From JAXMBX01 sp046349635 (GTDB lineage: Bacteria > Planctomycetota > Planctomycetia > Planctomycetales > Planctomycetaceae): a DNA stretch of 64,000 nucleotides. Made by a program: the position numbers and the translations under genes. The notes under the pieces were generated by a model that had not been told where the DNA came from, searched no databases, and worked only from the letters and a program-made list of their open reading frames with translations. The stretch lies in assembly GCA_046349635.1 (NCBI GenBank), contig JAXMBX010000005.1:1-64000 (forward strand). The letters are read 5' to 3'. Shown piece after piece: positions 44,546-57,748 of this stretch. Position 1 is the stretch's first letter. Each line of letters opens with the position of its first letter.

Positions 44546-45130
44546 ATGCCCCGCGCCAATTTTGCCGCTCAAAACTCCCGTCCGGAATGGCACTCAACCA
44601 CAATCCTGACCGTCCGACAGAAAGGGGCGGTCGCCATTGGCGGGGATGGCCAAGTGACGCTAGGGACAACAATTATGAAGTCCGATACCCGCAAGATCCG
44701 CTGGGTGTTGGAGAACAAGGTGCTGGTGGGTTTTGCCGGATCCACGGCGGATGCGTTTGCGTTGATGGAGCGGTTCGAAGCCAAGGCGAAAGATTTTCCA
44801 GGGAATATTCCCCGCGCTGCGACGGAACTGGCCCGCGAATGGCGAACCGACCGGGCGCTCCGTCGGCTGGAAGCGCTGATGATCGTCGTCAATGACGAAC
44901 ATTCGCTGTTGATCTCTGGGAATGGAGACGTCATTCAACCCGCGGATGGGATCATCGGGATTGGATCGGGGGGAATGTATGCCGTGGCAGCGGCGCGGGG
45001 GCTCTCGCAGAACACAAAGTTGTCTGCGGGGGAGATCGTCCGCAAGGCACTGGAGATTGCCGCGGATATCGACATCTACACCAATCGTGAAATCATTGTC
45101 GAAGAGATCAAGCTGAAGACCAAAAGCTGA
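44546..45130 (+). CDS. hslV: ATP-dependent protease peptidase subunit HslV
   Basis: 194 residues from the ATG at 44546. The proteasome-like beta fold starts with STTILTVRQKGAVAIGGDGQVTLG, where the catalytic Thr (T18) lies after a propeptide of about 17 residues; E. coli HslV has only the initiator Met there. The partner ATPase HslU is not in this window. MRKIRWV-type motifs (SDTRKIRWV), GFAGSTADAFAL and GIGSGGMYA are the family landmarks. It is convergent with the amidohydrolase gene, with only 4 bases between stops. Confidence 0.94.
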   Translation: MPRANFAAQNSRPEWHSTTILTVRQKGAVAIGGDGQVTLGTTIMKSDTRKIRWVLENKVLVGFAGSTADAFALMERFEAKAKDFPGNIPRAATELAREWRTDRALRRLEALMIVVNDEHSLLISGNGDVIQPADGIIGIGSGGMYAVAAARGLSQNTKLSAGEIVRKALEIAADIDIYTNREIIVEEIKLKTKS

Positions 45131-45134
45131 TTCC

Positions 45135-45965
45135 TCAGGAAAAGAAGACCCGTTCGGCGGTCTTGCGGAGGATCCATTCCTTGTCGGCCGCGGACAAGAA
45201 CGTCAGCCCACTCTCGATGAGGTCGATGGACTGCTTGTAGGTCTGGGAAACGACCTGGTAGGGGCAGTCGGTCGCCCACATGAGTCGTTCCGGACCGTAG
45301 GCGTCGTAGACCTTCCGAATCATGGGCTCCAGGTCGAGGTAGGGGGGCTTCGCCTTGCCTAATGCGTAGAAGGCGGAAAGTTTCACCGTGGTGTTCTTGT
45401 GTTTCGCCAGGTCGGTGAGCAGCTTGACGTCTGAGTCCTGGATGTTGTTGCCCACCCCGATGCGGCTGAGGTGATCGACGACGACCGGCGTCTCCGGGAA
45501 TTCCTCGCACATTTTGGAGAGGGCGGGGAGGGCATTGGGGTTGATGAGGCAGCACATCGCGAGTTTCTCGCGGGTGCCGAGGGCGAACATCTTCCGCAGG
45601 CCGTCGCTGCTCAGCCAGCGGTCGGGGGGAAGGTTCTTGGGATAGATGCGGAAGCCACGGACGCCGAGCTGCTTGAGCCGGAGCATTTCCGGTTCGGGGT
45701 TCTGGCCGTCCTGATCGATGACGGCGACACCGGAGAACATCCCCTTGTACTTCCCCATCATGTCGGTCATGTAGCGATTGTCGTAACCGTAGAACGACAT
45801 CTGGATGAGGACGACGCGATTGACGCCGGCGGTTTTCATGTGGGCCTGGAGTTCCTCCGCGGTGAAGCTGGGAGGATCCATGTTCTGGCGGAAGTATCCC
45901 GGGGCGAGGGGATAATGGGCGGTGTCCGGGGTCCAGATGTGGGAGTGAGCATCAATGTAGTTCAT
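45135..45965 (-). CDS. Amidohydrolase family 2 protein
   Basis: 276 residues forming a metal-dependent TIM barrel. The metal motif DAHSHIW (residues 5-11) starts the barrel, VVVDHLSR is a later metal-ligand strand, and RLMWATDCPY carries the catalytic Asp. These are diagnostic of amidohydrolase-2/ACMSD-like hydrolases and decarboxylases. The upstream genes on the same strand (MFS transporter, Na+ symporter, YhdT-like protein) suggest one catabolic unit for an unknown organic acid or lactone. Confidence 0.9.
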   Translation of the reverse strand: MNYIDAHSHIWTPDTAHYPLAPGYFRQNMDPPSFTAEELQAHMKTAGVNRVVLIQMSFYGYDNRYMTDMMGKYKGMFSGVAVIDQDGQNPEPEMLRLKQLGVRGFRIYPKNLPPDRWLSSDGLRKMFALGTREKLAMCCLINPNALPALSKMCEEFPETPVVVDHLSRIGVGNNIQDSDVKLLTDLAKHKNTTVKLSAFYALGKAKPPYLDLEPMIRKVYDAYGPERLMWATDCPYQVVSQTYKQSIDLIESGLTFLSAADKEWILRKTAERVFFS

Positions 45966-46079
45966 GGCCGCCTCGGCGAGGAGATGATCAACGGGTGAAT
46001 GGCCCCATGATGACGGATCTATGGCTTGCGAATCAACGATCTTCAGCGTGAAAACAAACCTGAAACCGGGGAATCAGGA

Positions 46080-47645
46080 TCAGTCGGGGAGGCCTTGACC
46101 CTTGGTTTCGGGCGCGAGCCAGATGATGACCATGCCGACGATGTAAATCAGGCTCATGGAGCCGCAGGCAGCGGGATAGCCTTTGGCAAACGTTCCCAAT
46201 TGCTGACCGGCGATAACGATTTTCATGTCGGAGGTGAAGAAGGCCATCAGTGCGCCTGTCTGGAGGGCGCCGACGGCGGCGATGATCCGTCCGAAATTGA
46301 AGCTGAAGCCTTGGCCGGTGGCCCGGACCTTGGTGTTGAACAGTTCGGGGAGATACAGGGGAAGCCAGCCATAGAAGGAGGCAGTGCAGCCCCCCAGGAC
46401 GAAGACGGAGACGAGGAAGCTGGTGTTGTAGGAGGTGTGCTGGGAGAAGAAATACCAGGACGAGAGGAGAGAGGTCACGCACATCAGGAGATAAGTGGGA
46501 CGGCGACCGATGGCATCGCCGAGAAGAGCGGCGAGGATCGTGCCGACGACGGCACCACTACTGGAGCAGATGAGGGTCCATTCCTTGGAGTGAAATTGGC
46601 TGTTAGTGAGCAGGTTGGCCCAGACTGACGCCCACTGGACGGAGCCCCAGGTGCCGAGCAGGGCGACACCACTGAGGCAGGCGGCGAGCAGCATGCGACG
46701 GACGATGGGCCACCAGGGACCACCCTGGCCCTCTTTCTCCAGCCGCTGCAGGAAACGAACGACTGGATAGACGTAACCAATGGTGGCGATGGCCAGGCCG
46801 ACGAGCGTGGCGGCGATGCGGAGCGTGAGGGGGATTTTGTCCGTGGCCCAGACGCCAATAATCAAGACGGGTCCGAGCCCTCCGATGAGGACGCCGAGAA
46901 GATCGCGTGTGGCCCAGTGGGAGGTGGTTCCCTGGCCTTTTTCATGCTCCCATTTTTCCGACTCGGGGACGAAGAGGCGGATGAGGAACGTGAGAAGTGC
47001 GGGGGCGGCGCCAAGCATCATCATAATACGCCAGCCCTGATTCGCGGTGAGGGCCTCAGTGGTGGCGGCGGGAATGCCGAGGGACAGCATGGTGGCTTTG
47101 AGGTGTTCAAGAACGGAGGTGAGGCCGATGCCGATAAAGCCGACGGCGAAATAGCCAAGATTGGCGGCAGCGCCGATCAGGCCGGCCATGAGCGCACGGG
47201 AGCGATTGGGCCAGACTTCCATGACGAGGGCCACGCCGAGGGACCATTCTCCCCCCATGCCGAGGGAGGCTATAAAGCGGAGGATGGCGATCTGCCAGGC
47301 ATCGGTGACGAATCCACACATCCCGGTGAAGAGGGCATAGGTCAGGACGCTGAGGGACATGGCGCGGACGCGGCCGATGCGATCACCGAGCCAGCCAAAG
47401 ACGACCCCTCCGGAGGCGGCACCAATGAGGAAGATGGCGATGATGACGCCGAACCAGTAGCCGACGACCCCTTCCTGGGCGGGGTCGGAGATGTGCATGA
47501 GATCCTTAATGGCGGTCCGTCCGAGCATGCCGAACAGGCCCATTTCGGCGCCGTCGAACATCCAGCCCAGGAGGGCGGCGAGAAGAGCGGCCCAGCGCTG
47601 GAAAGATTTTTTTTGGTCGGTCTGTCCAGAGACGGAAGTATTCAT
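46080..47645 (-). CDS. MFS transporter, metabolite:H+ symporter type
   Basis: 521 residues with 12 hydrophobic helices. The loop motif GWLGDRIGRVRAMS (GxLaDrxGRk-type) and a second copy LLGDAIGRRPTYL after helix 8 mark the major facilitator fold; PESEKWE follows helix 6, and YLPELFNTKVRATGQGFSFNFGR matches sugar/organic acid family members. It is 25 bases downstream of the sodium symporter gene, so these may be two transporters for related substrates in one operon with the amidohydrolase. Confidence 0.88.
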   Translation of the reverse strand: MNTSVSGQTDQKKSFQRWAALLAALLGWMFDGAEMGLFGMLGRTAIKDLMHISDPAQEGVVGYWFGVIIAIFLIGAASGGVVFGWLGDRIGRVRAMSLSVLTYALFTGMCGFVTDAWQIAILRFIASLGMGGEWSLGVALVMEVWPNRSRALMAGLIGAAANLGYFAVGFIGIGLTSVLEHLKATMLSLGIPAATTEALTANQGWRIMMMLGAAPALLTFLIRLFVPESEKWEHEKGQGTTSHWATRDLLGVLIGGLGPVLIIGVWATDKIPLTLRIAATLVGLAIATIGYVYPVVRFLQRLEKEGQGGPWWPIVRRMLLAACLSGVALLGTWGSVQWASVWANLLTNSQFHSKEWTLICSSSGAVVGTILAALLGDAIGRRPTYLLMCVTSLLSSWYFFSQHTSYNTSFLVSVFVLGGCTASFYGWLPLYLPELFNTKVRATGQGFSFNFGRIIAAVGALQTGALMAFFTSDMKIVIAGQQLGTFAKGYPAACGSMSLIYIVGMVIIWLAPETKGQGLPD

Positions 47646-47670
47646 GTGAGGAGCGCTCAGAGGGGCAAGC

Positions 47671-49539
47671 TTAGGCGGGTTGAGGTGCCACCTTTGTGGC
47701 GGGTTGGGCGTCGAAAAGCTTTGAGACGGTTTCCGCAGCAGGGGGTGGTGTGATCAGGCTCACCAGAACTCCAGCGATGAGTGATGCCAGCAGGCCCCAC
47801 ACGATCGGGTCGATTCCCAGGAGGTACAACGGCTTGAAGGAACTGATCGCCCCGATCCGGGCGTTTTCAGGGAACCACTGAGGATACCAGAATCCAAGGA
47901 TGTAAAGAGTGAGGACGGTGGCAGCGCCGGCCAGCATGCTGGCGAACGTGCCGGCAGTCGTCGCCCGTCGCCAGTAGGCGATCATCAACGCGGGGACGCA
48001 GAATGTCGCGGCGGTTCCACTGCCGGAGAAGACAACGAAGACCTGCAGGTATTGGACCGGCTGCAGGTTGGCAAGGACGGCGATAATCCCAATGGCGATC
48101 ATGGCGGCATGGGAGAGCCACTTCAATTCGGCGGCCCCGGCGTGCGGACGAAGGAACCGCTGGTAGACGTCACGCACCAGCCCCGAGGCAATCAGAACGA
48201 GGTACGAACTGACTGTCGCCATAATGGCTCCAAAGGGAGCGGCGAGAATCAGTCCTCCCAGGAAAGATCCGAAGGGAAGTTTTGAGGTCGTCATCAACGC
48301 CAGCCGGGGAATGATCTCGTCCGACTTGGCACCCAGGTCGGGGACCATCGCCCGCCCGCAGATGCAGATGACGATCAGCGGAATGTAGATACAAAGATTG
48401 TAGAGGCTGAGGAGATAGATCGAGCGGCGGATCGTTCCAGCGTTTTTGCAGGCCATGATGCGAACCATGCCGGCTGGCGAACCGATCCCGGTGAAGACCC
48501 AGAGGGCAAAGAAGGAGAAGGCTGAGCCAAGCGGGAGAAATTGGCGGGGGTGAGCGGGATCGTATCCGGGAATCGTGGGAGGGTCGTAACCCGGCCCGAA
48601 GACATACCCGGGACCAGTGTTATGAATCGCCTCCATGGTCGCGTGTTCCAGGCCCCCGACTTGTGAGAGAGCAAGGAAGAAGAGGATCACCACGCCGATG
48701 AGCATCATCACACTCTGGAAGAGATCGGTCCAGACGGCTGCCAGGAAGCCCCCGAGCATCGTGTACCCCACGACGGTCAGGGTGAAGACCGCCAGCCCCA
48801 TGTAATACAACCAGTCGAGAGGCTTGGCGGAGTTGATCACCACGGCCTTGTGGGCCAGCCATTGTTCGGGCGTAAGTTGTTTCGCGGCGGCGTCGGTAAA
48901 GGCTTTTTCAGTCGGAAAATTCTGCGTCGTCAAAGGCTGGAGTTTTTCCTGGATGTCGGCAGGAAGTTTCATGCCGTGGAGTTTCGCTTCAGTGAGGTGA
49001 TAGTCTGTCATGTCCTCGGAGAGGGCGAGTTGTCCCGTTCCCGGCCAGGAAAGTTTCATGACGATGGCACCTGCCTTGAACTGCGCGACCATCATGAACG
49101 ACATGTAGAACATGATGAACAAGGACGCGGCCAGGCCCAGGAAGGAGCTTTGGAAACGGGCACGGAACAGATCGGGGACGGTGATGGCGCCGGTATGGCG
49201 GGACATCTGGGCGAGACGTTTGCCGAGGATGCCGAACCCGGTGATCGGGACGACCATATAGCTGGCGATCCACAGGGCGACGATCCAGCCGTGGGTGTAA
49301 ACGAGGGAGGGGAAGCCCATGAAGGTGCCGCCACTCTGGACGGTTGCGGTGAGGGCCAGAGCCCAACTTCCTAAGCCGCGGTTACCGAGAAAGAATCCCT
49401 TGAGGAAGGAACCTTTCTGCATCGCCTTGTTGGCCAGAGAGCCGATCCACATGGAGGCCCCGATGAACAGCAAGAGCGCGAAGACGGTTCCGACCCCGGC
49501 GGAGGGTTCGGCGGCGGCGAGTAGAGCGATGTTAATCAT
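47671..49539 (-). CDS. Sodium:solute symporter (SSS family)
   Basis: 622 residues with about 13 membrane segments. The N-terminal half has the SSS landmarks FFLGNRGLGSWALALTATVQSGGTFMGFPSLVY and VPDLFRARF. GTGSPAGM, ASGLVRDVYQRFLRP and the loop between helices are as in PutP/PanF-type permeases. It follows a small DUF997/YhdT-like gene by 5 bases; YhdT is the known small partner of sodium/pantothenate symporters, which supports a PanF-like complex. A 115-residue loop between about residues 170 and 230 is unusually long. Substrate is uncertain. Confidence 0.88.
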   Translation of the reverse strand: MINIALLAAAEPSAGVGTVFALLLFIGASMWIGSLANKAMQKGSFLKGFFLGNRGLGSWALALTATVQSGGTFMGFPSLVYTHGWIVALWIASYMVVPITGFGILGKRLAQMSRHTGAITVPDLFRARFQSSFLGLAASLFIMFYMSFMMVAQFKAGAIVMKLSWPGTGQLALSEDMTDYHLTEAKLHGMKLPADIQEKLQPLTTQNFPTEKAFTDAAAKQLTPEQWLAHKAVVINSAKPLDWLYYMGLAVFTLTVVGYTMLGGFLAAVWTDLFQSVMMLIGVVILFFLALSQVGGLEHATMEAIHNTGPGYVFGPGYDPPTIPGYDPAHPRQFLPLGSAFSFFALWVFTGIGSPAGMVRIMACKNAGTIRRSIYLLSLYNLCIYIPLIVICICGRAMVPDLGAKSDEIIPRLALMTTSKLPFGSFLGGLILAAPFGAIMATVSSYLVLIASGLVRDVYQRFLRPHAGAAELKWLSHAAMIAIGIIAVLANLQPVQYLQVFVVFSGSGTAATFCVPALMIAYWRRATTAGTFASMLAGAATVLTLYILGFWYPQWFPENARIGAISSFKPLYLLGIDPIVWGLLASLIAGVLVSLITPPPAAETVSKLFDAQPATKVAPQPA

Positions 49540-49544
49540 GGGTT

Positions 49545-49844
49545 CTACTCCAGCAGGCCGTCTTCAAAGTCACTGTCCGCCTCGTCCCCCAAGGCCTCAT
49601 CGCGCATGAAGAACGCGCCGAAGATCAGGGAGAAAACGACGCACAGGACCCAGGGAACGACGACTCCCCAGAAGGTCCAATCGGGTATTCCCCAGATGAG
49701 CTTGAGGGTGGAGATATCGCGGCGATAGCCGTGGGTGTAGCAATACAGCACGCTGTAGAGCATGGCGACGACCCACACGCTCCCCACAATCAGGGCTTCG
49801 CGGCGGGCACTGACTAAGACGGGATCATCCTGATGCGCGGGCAT
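49545..49844 (-). CDS. YhdT/DUF997-like small membrane protein
   Basis: 99 residues from the ATG at 49844 (AGAGGAG 4 bases upstream). Two membrane segments (VGSVWVVAMLYSVLYCY and FWGVVVPWVLCVVFSLIFGAFF) and the central WGIPDWTFWG motif fit the YhdT/DUF997 family, whose members pair with sodium symporters of the SSS/pantothenate type. The symporter gene follows 5 bases later, as expected for a two-protein transporter. Confidence 0.82.
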   Translation of the reverse strand: MPAHQDDPVLVSARREALIVGSVWVVAMLYSVLYCYTHGYRRDISTLKLIWGIPDWTFWGVVVPWVLCVVFSLIFGAFFMRDEALGDEADSDFEDGLLE

Positions 49845-50147
49845 CGGTCTCCTCTGGGAATACAGGATCCGGGACACTCCCTTGGGATCCGGTCGCTCCC
49901 CTCCTGGGACCGGGAATCATGAGGCGGGGTGGTCAGAGCCGCTGGACCGTTTCCCGTCGCGTCGGAGGCGTTTTAGCGTCTGACGCGAGGCCACATTGTA
50001 GTCCTTGGCCTTAACGCTTGTAAACCTTCATGGGTGCAATGGTTCGGTAGAAAATCCGTGGTAGCTTTCCACATCGCCCGCATCTCAGGTGTCGCGCATA
50101 AAAAAACGAAGCCCGAGGGCTTCGCGAGAACGGCGAGAAGCGGCCCT
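49845..50147. other. Intergenic region upstream of the transport cluster
   Basis: This 303-base stretch holds the promoter of the transport cluster and, at 50100-50124, a terminator for the PrkA cluster on the same strand. No gene is visible. Confidence 0.6.
50100..50124 (-). terminator. Intrinsic terminator of the PrkA cluster
   Basis: On the minus strand CGAAGCC-CTCG-GGCTTCG (from 50124 leftward to 50107) is a perfect 7-bp stem with a 4-base loop, followed by seven T residues (50106-50100). It lies 24 bases downstream of the 156-residue gene's stop. Confidence 0.88.
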
Positions 50148-50618
50148 TTACGGGACCATGACCCCTTGCAGGTCGTCCGCCAGTTTTTCGACTTGCTCAT
50201 ATGTGAGCTGCATGTCGATGCGGGTGCGCGTGCTGTCCTTCTTTTTCTCAAAGCGGAGGAGTTCCACCGTCGAGGGAGGGCAGAGTTGCAGTTCGTAGTA
50301 GCGGATGCGGTCCTGCTGCCTGTCGGGAGGATTGGAGCGGGCCTGGACGGTTTCCCCTTCGCTGTCCACTTCCCAGACTCGGAGCGGTTCGAGAAGGTAG
50401 GTGAGGCGTTTGCAGAGCTCGTCTCCCTTGGTGCGCAGCTGGTTGACGTCGAGAGTCTGTCCGTCGGTGCGACCGACGCGGAGGGAGCGGAGCAGGCAGC
50501 CGAGGGTGTCGGCGACGAGGAGATCAGCCGAGGCCTGGAGGTTCCCCTCGGCGGCGGTCACGGGACCACCACCTCCCCAGTTCTTGAGTGTCTGAATAAA
50601 ACGTGTTCCCAGCCCCAT
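50148..50618 (-). CDS. Uncharacterised protein linked to the PrkA-YeaH-SpoVR cluster
   Basis: 156 residues from the ATG at 50618, preceded by AAGGAGG about 6 bases upstream. The protein is soluble and alpha/beta, with no catalytic motif and no named family. It is the last gene of the run prkA-yeaH-spoVR, all on the same strand, 40 bases after spoVR, and a clear terminator follows. Co-transcription suggests a role in the same stress or stationary-phase pathway, which is inference. Confidence 0.72.
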   Translation of the reverse strand: MGLGTRFIQTLKNWGGGGPVTAAEGNLQASADLLVADTLGCLLRSLRVGRTDGQTLDVNQLRTKGDELCKRLTYLLEPLRVWEVDSEGETVQARSNPPDRQQDRIRYYELQLCPPSTVELLRFEKKKDSTRTRIDMQLTYEQVEKLADDLQGVMVP

Positions 50619-50658
50619 GATGGCGATCCTCCTTCAGGATCGATTCGGCGAAGTCGGA

Positions 50659-52179
<1,521 letters not shown>

Positions 52180-52194
52180 AGGAACAAGTCCGAC

Positions 52195-53301
52195 TTATTT
52201 TCCTTTTCCGAGGAAAGACTTGATGGACTGGTAAATGGCATCCTTGTTTTCGATTTCGGAGAGAATCAGGTTGTCGTATTGCTCCTCGATGGAGCGAAGT
52301 TCCCGGAGAAAGTCTCCCGAGCCATAGGGGCTTTCCACCTGCCCATAACAGAACAGGTTGCAGGCTGGGATCAGGCTTTGGGTCAGCATTTCGAGGCAGA
52401 TGCGGTTGTCTTCTCCCCAGTTGTCACCGTCAGAGAACTGGAAGATGTACAGGTTCCAGTCGGAGACGGGATATTCCTTTTCGATGATCTGCTGGGCGAG
52501 GCGATAAGCGGAGGAGATCCGGGTGCCACCGCTTTCGCGGGTGTGATAGAAGGTTTCCTCGTCCACTTCCTGGGCGACGGCATCGTGAATAATGTAGCGG
52601 GTCTGCAGCCCGTCGTACTGGCTTTGCAGCCAGGTATCGATCCAGAACGATTCAATCCGGACAATCTCCTTCTGGTCATCGGTCATCGAGCCGGAGACGT
52701 CCATAATGTAGAGAATGGCCGCGTTCGCCTGCGGCTTGATGACCTGCTTCCAACTGCGATAAAGCTGATCTTCGCGAGTGGGAGTGATGATGGGGGATCG
52801 TGGATCGTATTCGTCGCTGGAGATGAGGCGTTTGAGCGCCTGCTTGTACGTCCGTTTGAAGTGCCGAAGGGATTCGGGACCGGTCTGGCGGATGCTGCTG
52901 TATTTGTCTTTTTGGGTGGAGAGGGTGTCCTGTCCCTTGGGGATGATGCGGGGGAGTTCGAGTTCCTCCGCGAGCATCTGGGCCAGTTCGTCGAGTGAGA
53001 CCTCCACCTCCCGCACGTGTCCGCCGGGTTGATCTCCGGCTTTGCCGGTTCCTTCGCCGTCCGGGTCTCCCTTACCGATGGGAGTGCCGACGTCCCCTTC
53101 CCCCTGGCCGACCCCTTGTGCTCCCTTCTGCCCATGCTGAAAGTGGGGGATTTCGATATTAGGAATGGGAATGCTGACGAACTCGCGTCCCTTGCGGCCG
53201 ATCATCTCGCCGTTGGTGATGTACTTGCGCAACTGCTGGCGAACCTTGCCGCGCACAATCTGTTTGAATCGCGACAGGTCGCGATCAATGCTGCGTGACA
53301 T
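52195..53301 (-). CDS. YeaH/YhbH family (DUF444) protein with vWA-like domain
   Basis: 368 residues. An N-terminal helical part with ISNPIP..-like strands and a Gly-rich linker (HGQKGAQGVGQGEG) is followed by a von Willebrand A-like domain whose MIDAS motif is MDVSGSMTDDQKE. A second acidic motif is FSDGDNWGED. These match E. coli YeaH. It lies between prkA and spoVR, matching the conserved yeaG-yeaH-ycgB order. Probably a partner of the PrkA kinase in stress or nitrogen starvation responses. Confidence 0.95.
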   Translation of the reverse strand: MSRSIDRDLSRFKQIVRGKVRQQLRKYITNGEMIGRKGREFVSIPIPNIEIPHFQHGQKGAQGVGQGEGDVGTPIGKGDPDGEGTGKAGDQPGGHVREVEVSLDELAQMLAEELELPRIIPKGQDTLSTQKDKYSSIRQTGPESLRHFKRTYKQALKRLISSDEYDPRSPIITPTREDQLYRSWKQVIKPQANAAILYIMDVSGSMTDDQKEIVRIESFWIDTWLQSQYDGLQTRYIIHDAVAQEVDEETFYHTRESGGTRISSAYRLAQQIIEKEYPVSDWNLYIFQFSDGDNWGEDNRICLEMLTQSLIPACNLFCYGQVESPYGSGDFLRELRSIEEQYDNLILSEIENKDAIYQSIKSFLGKGK

Positions 53302-53365
53302 GCTTCACCATCCTTTCCGTAGGCAATCCGTTCTCGCGCGCCGGCTCCTTTTTATTTTCGGTGTT

Positions 53366-55414
<2,049 letters not shown>

Positions 55415-55950
55415 GGGAATCCTCCTTCGGCCAAATGGGCCGTTACAAAATCAATTCATTCAACCTCGCTCGCATGGGTGACAGACCTGGGTGGCGCAGC
55501 ATCATTCGCTCCCTCTGTAATTGCTCCGTGCAATTCGCTCGTTTAAGTGCGGGTGAGTTCGCCGGTGTATCGACCATCCGTGGCCCTGACCAACTTGTGA
55601 GTCTTGTTTGACAGGCTTCAGCGGAACAGGGTTCACCCGGCCGCGGAAGTGGCCAACATTGCTGGGGGCATCCACCACCAACCTGTCGGATTCGGTATGT
55701 CTCTTAATTATCGATCGGTCTGTGGACCCTTGCAATACCGATCTTTCTAAGTCCGTCGCGCGCTTTGTCGCGAAGTATATCGCGAGAAGTGAGGTAATTA
55801 CCGTGATTCAGGGCATTTCGTGAGGCACAGAGCAAGCGGCGCGCAACCACGTTTATTTTTCACCGCGCCTGTCCCGAGGTCTTTCGACACTCAGGGCTTG
55901 AGAAATTTTTAGAGGATTCGCCATCAACGCGCGGTGCGCAACCGCGGCGT
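55415..55950. other. Intergenic region upstream of prkA
   Basis: 536 bases between the end of the GroES-like gene (55951) and the prkA start (55414), both on the minus strand. No gene or RNA is recognised. Two inverted repeats are visible: TCGCGA-AGTATA-TCGCGA (55768-55785) and GATCGGT...ACCGATC (55713-55743). The region presumably carries the prkA promoter. Confidence 0.55.
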
Positions 55951-56319
55951 TCAGTCGGCGTCGTCCTCATCGTGGGATTCGCGACCGGCGTCGTTCTCCT
56001 GCGCCTTGCCGGATGTTTTCTTGCTGCGACGGAAGACCGCCACCACGTCCTCAATCGGAACGACGAACAGGACGTTGTTCGGTTCCAGATCGACCGGGAT
56101 CGCATTCTTGGGATGGAAGAGAACCTTGTCGTACTTCCGGACCGGGAAGTCTTCATCCCGTTCGATCTGCAGACTGATCTCGACAATCCGCCCGGTAATC
56201 GTGGGGATCTCCGCCTGGTCGGGGAGGACGATTCCACCACGGGTCTTTTGCCGCGACTCATCCTTCCGGATCAGGATGCGCATGCCGAGCGGCTCTACGA
56301 ATTCGCTCAAGGTGCTCAC
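55951..56319 (-). CDS. GroES-like co-chaperonin (Cpn10)
   Basis: 122 residues. The Cpn10 fold is clear: VEPLGMRILIRKDES, the mobile-loop-type RGGIVLPD, GRIVEISLQ, YDKVLFHPKNAIPV, and IEDVVAVF. It is longer than canonical GroES because of a charged tail (KKTSGKAQENDAGRESHDEDDAD). No groEL gene lies next to it. It may be one of several GroES paralogues, and whether it still cooperates with GroEL is unknown. Minus-strand neighbours downstream are the PrkA cluster, after a 536-base gap. Confidence 0.88.
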   Translation of the reverse strand: MSTLSEFVEPLGMRILIRKDESRQKTRGGIVLPDQAEIPTITGRIVEISLQIERDEDFPVRKYDKVLFHPKNAIPVDLEPNNVLFVVPIEDVVAVFRRSKKTSGKAQENDAGRESHDEDDAD

Positions 56320-56662
56320 TTTCTATATTTCTGCTTCTCAGGGGAACAGCTGTTCTCCCGGAGTTTTGTTCTACTTCAAGTATAGATCCTGTCGAGAGAC
56401 CGGGCTATTCCAGGAACTTCAGAGTGAACCCCCTGCGAATTCTCCGCTCTTTATTACAGGGCACCCGCTTCGAAATGGGGGAAAAGCGGGCATAAGGCGG
56501 GCATAAGATTGACGCTGTTGTTGACATCGGCCAGAATCGCTCGCCGGTCTTAGTTTTTGGGGCGTGCGTCGGGCCTCAATGTGGTTTTCTCTCCAGAGGA
56601 ATGGCAGAAGTTCTTGGCGGACCATGATTTCCGCGTGGTCCAGGCCGGGTGTGGATGGTTGC

Positions 56663-57736
56663 ATGAGTTACTTTCGTCCCAACGTGGACCAGATCGCCGG
56701 ATACCTGCCGGGGGAACAACCCCAGGAAACCGGTTGGATCAAGTTGAATACCAATGAGAACCCTTATCCTCCTTCGCCCCGGGTGATCGAGGCACTGGAG
56801 AGGGCGGTCCATGGCCGGTTGAACATCTACCCCGATCCCTTGGGGACGCCGTTTCGCAAAGCGGTGGCGGAAGTCTTCAACGTCGACCCCGACTGGGTTC
56901 TACCGGCGAATGGGAGTGACGAGAACCTGACGCTGATCATGCGCTCGTTCCTCGATCCAGAGGATCGGGTGGTGTATCCCTATCCGAGTTACATCCTGTA
57001 CGAGACGCTGGTGCAGTTGCAGGGGGCGAAGTTCGACCGGTTGTTGCTCCAGTCTGATTGGAACTGGAATCCGGCGACCGCTCAGTCTTTGATCGCCGAT
57101 GCCAAGCTGACGATTCTGCCGAATCCGAATTCTCCGTCCGGGAATCGCTGGGAGGATGGCCAGGTCCTGAGCTTGATCCCTCCGCGCGGTCTGCTGGTGC
57201 TGGATGAAGCATACGGGGACTTCTGTGATCAGCCACACCGGGGGGAACTTTTGAAGGGTTCGGAAGGGAAGCGGCTGATTGTGACCCGCTCGTTCAGCAA
57301 GTCATTCAGCATGGCGGGGATTCGGCTGGGATTTGCACTGGCGCATCCGGACCTGATTTCCGGGATGCGGAAGATGAAGGACAGCTACAACTGCGACACA
57401 CTCTCCCTGGCTGCCGGGACTGCGGCGTTGAAAGATATGGCGTGGATGGAGCAGAACACGGCGAAAATCCGTGCGACACGGCGAAGATTGACGTCCGAAC
57501 TTCGGCCGCTTGGGTTTCAAGTTCCGGAGAGCCAGGCGAATTTTGTCTGGGCAGAACATCCGGAACACACGTCGCAGACGATCTACGAACGGCTCAAGGA
57601 ACGGAAGATTCTCGTCCGGCTGATGAACTACGGCGGGGTGCAATGGAACGGCAAACTCTGCTCCGGATTGCGGATCTCCATTGGGACGGATGCGGAGATC
57701 GACGCGCTGCTCACGGAATTGAAGACTTTCGTCTGA
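56663..57736 (+). CDS. hisC: Histidinol-phosphate aminotransferase
   Basis: 357 residues from the ATG at 56663 (GGATGG 4 bases upstream). It transaminates imidazole acetol phosphate in histidine synthesis. PLP aminotransferase fold I landmarks: KLNTNENPYPPSP, ANGSDENLTLIMRSF, LPNPNSPSGN, VLDEAYGDFC, and the PLP-lysine motif SFSKSFSMAGIRLG. The length is normal for HisC. A longer reading to 56564 has no ribosome site. It ends 12 bases before the convergent kinase gene. Confidence 0.94.
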   Translation: MSYFRPNVDQIAGYLPGEQPQETGWIKLNTNENPYPPSPRVIEALERAVHGRLNIYPDPLGTPFRKAVAEVFNVDPDWVLPANGSDENLTLIMRSFLDPEDRVVYPYPSYILYETLVQLQGAKFDRLLLQSDWNWNPATAQSLIADAKLTILPNPNSPSGNRWEDGQVLSLIPPRGLLVLDEAYGDFCDQPHRGELLKGSEGKRLIVTRSFSKSFSMAGIRLGFALAHPDLISGMRKMKDSYNCDTLSLAAGTAALKDMAWMEQNTAKIRATRRRLTSELRPLGFQVPESQANFVWAEHPEHTSQTIYERLKERKILVRLMNYGGVQWNGKLCSGLRISIGTDAEIDALLTELKTFV

Positions 57737-57748
57737 ACCCCGGGCAGG

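Noticed and set aside
43446..44609. A 387-codon plus-strand frame
   Set aside because: Antisense to der, whose GTPase motifs are unmistakable.
55415..55950. Sigma-54 promoter for the prkA unit
   Set aside because: A GG/GC pair at the right spacing exists near 55500 on the minus strand, but the flanking bases do not match the consensus.
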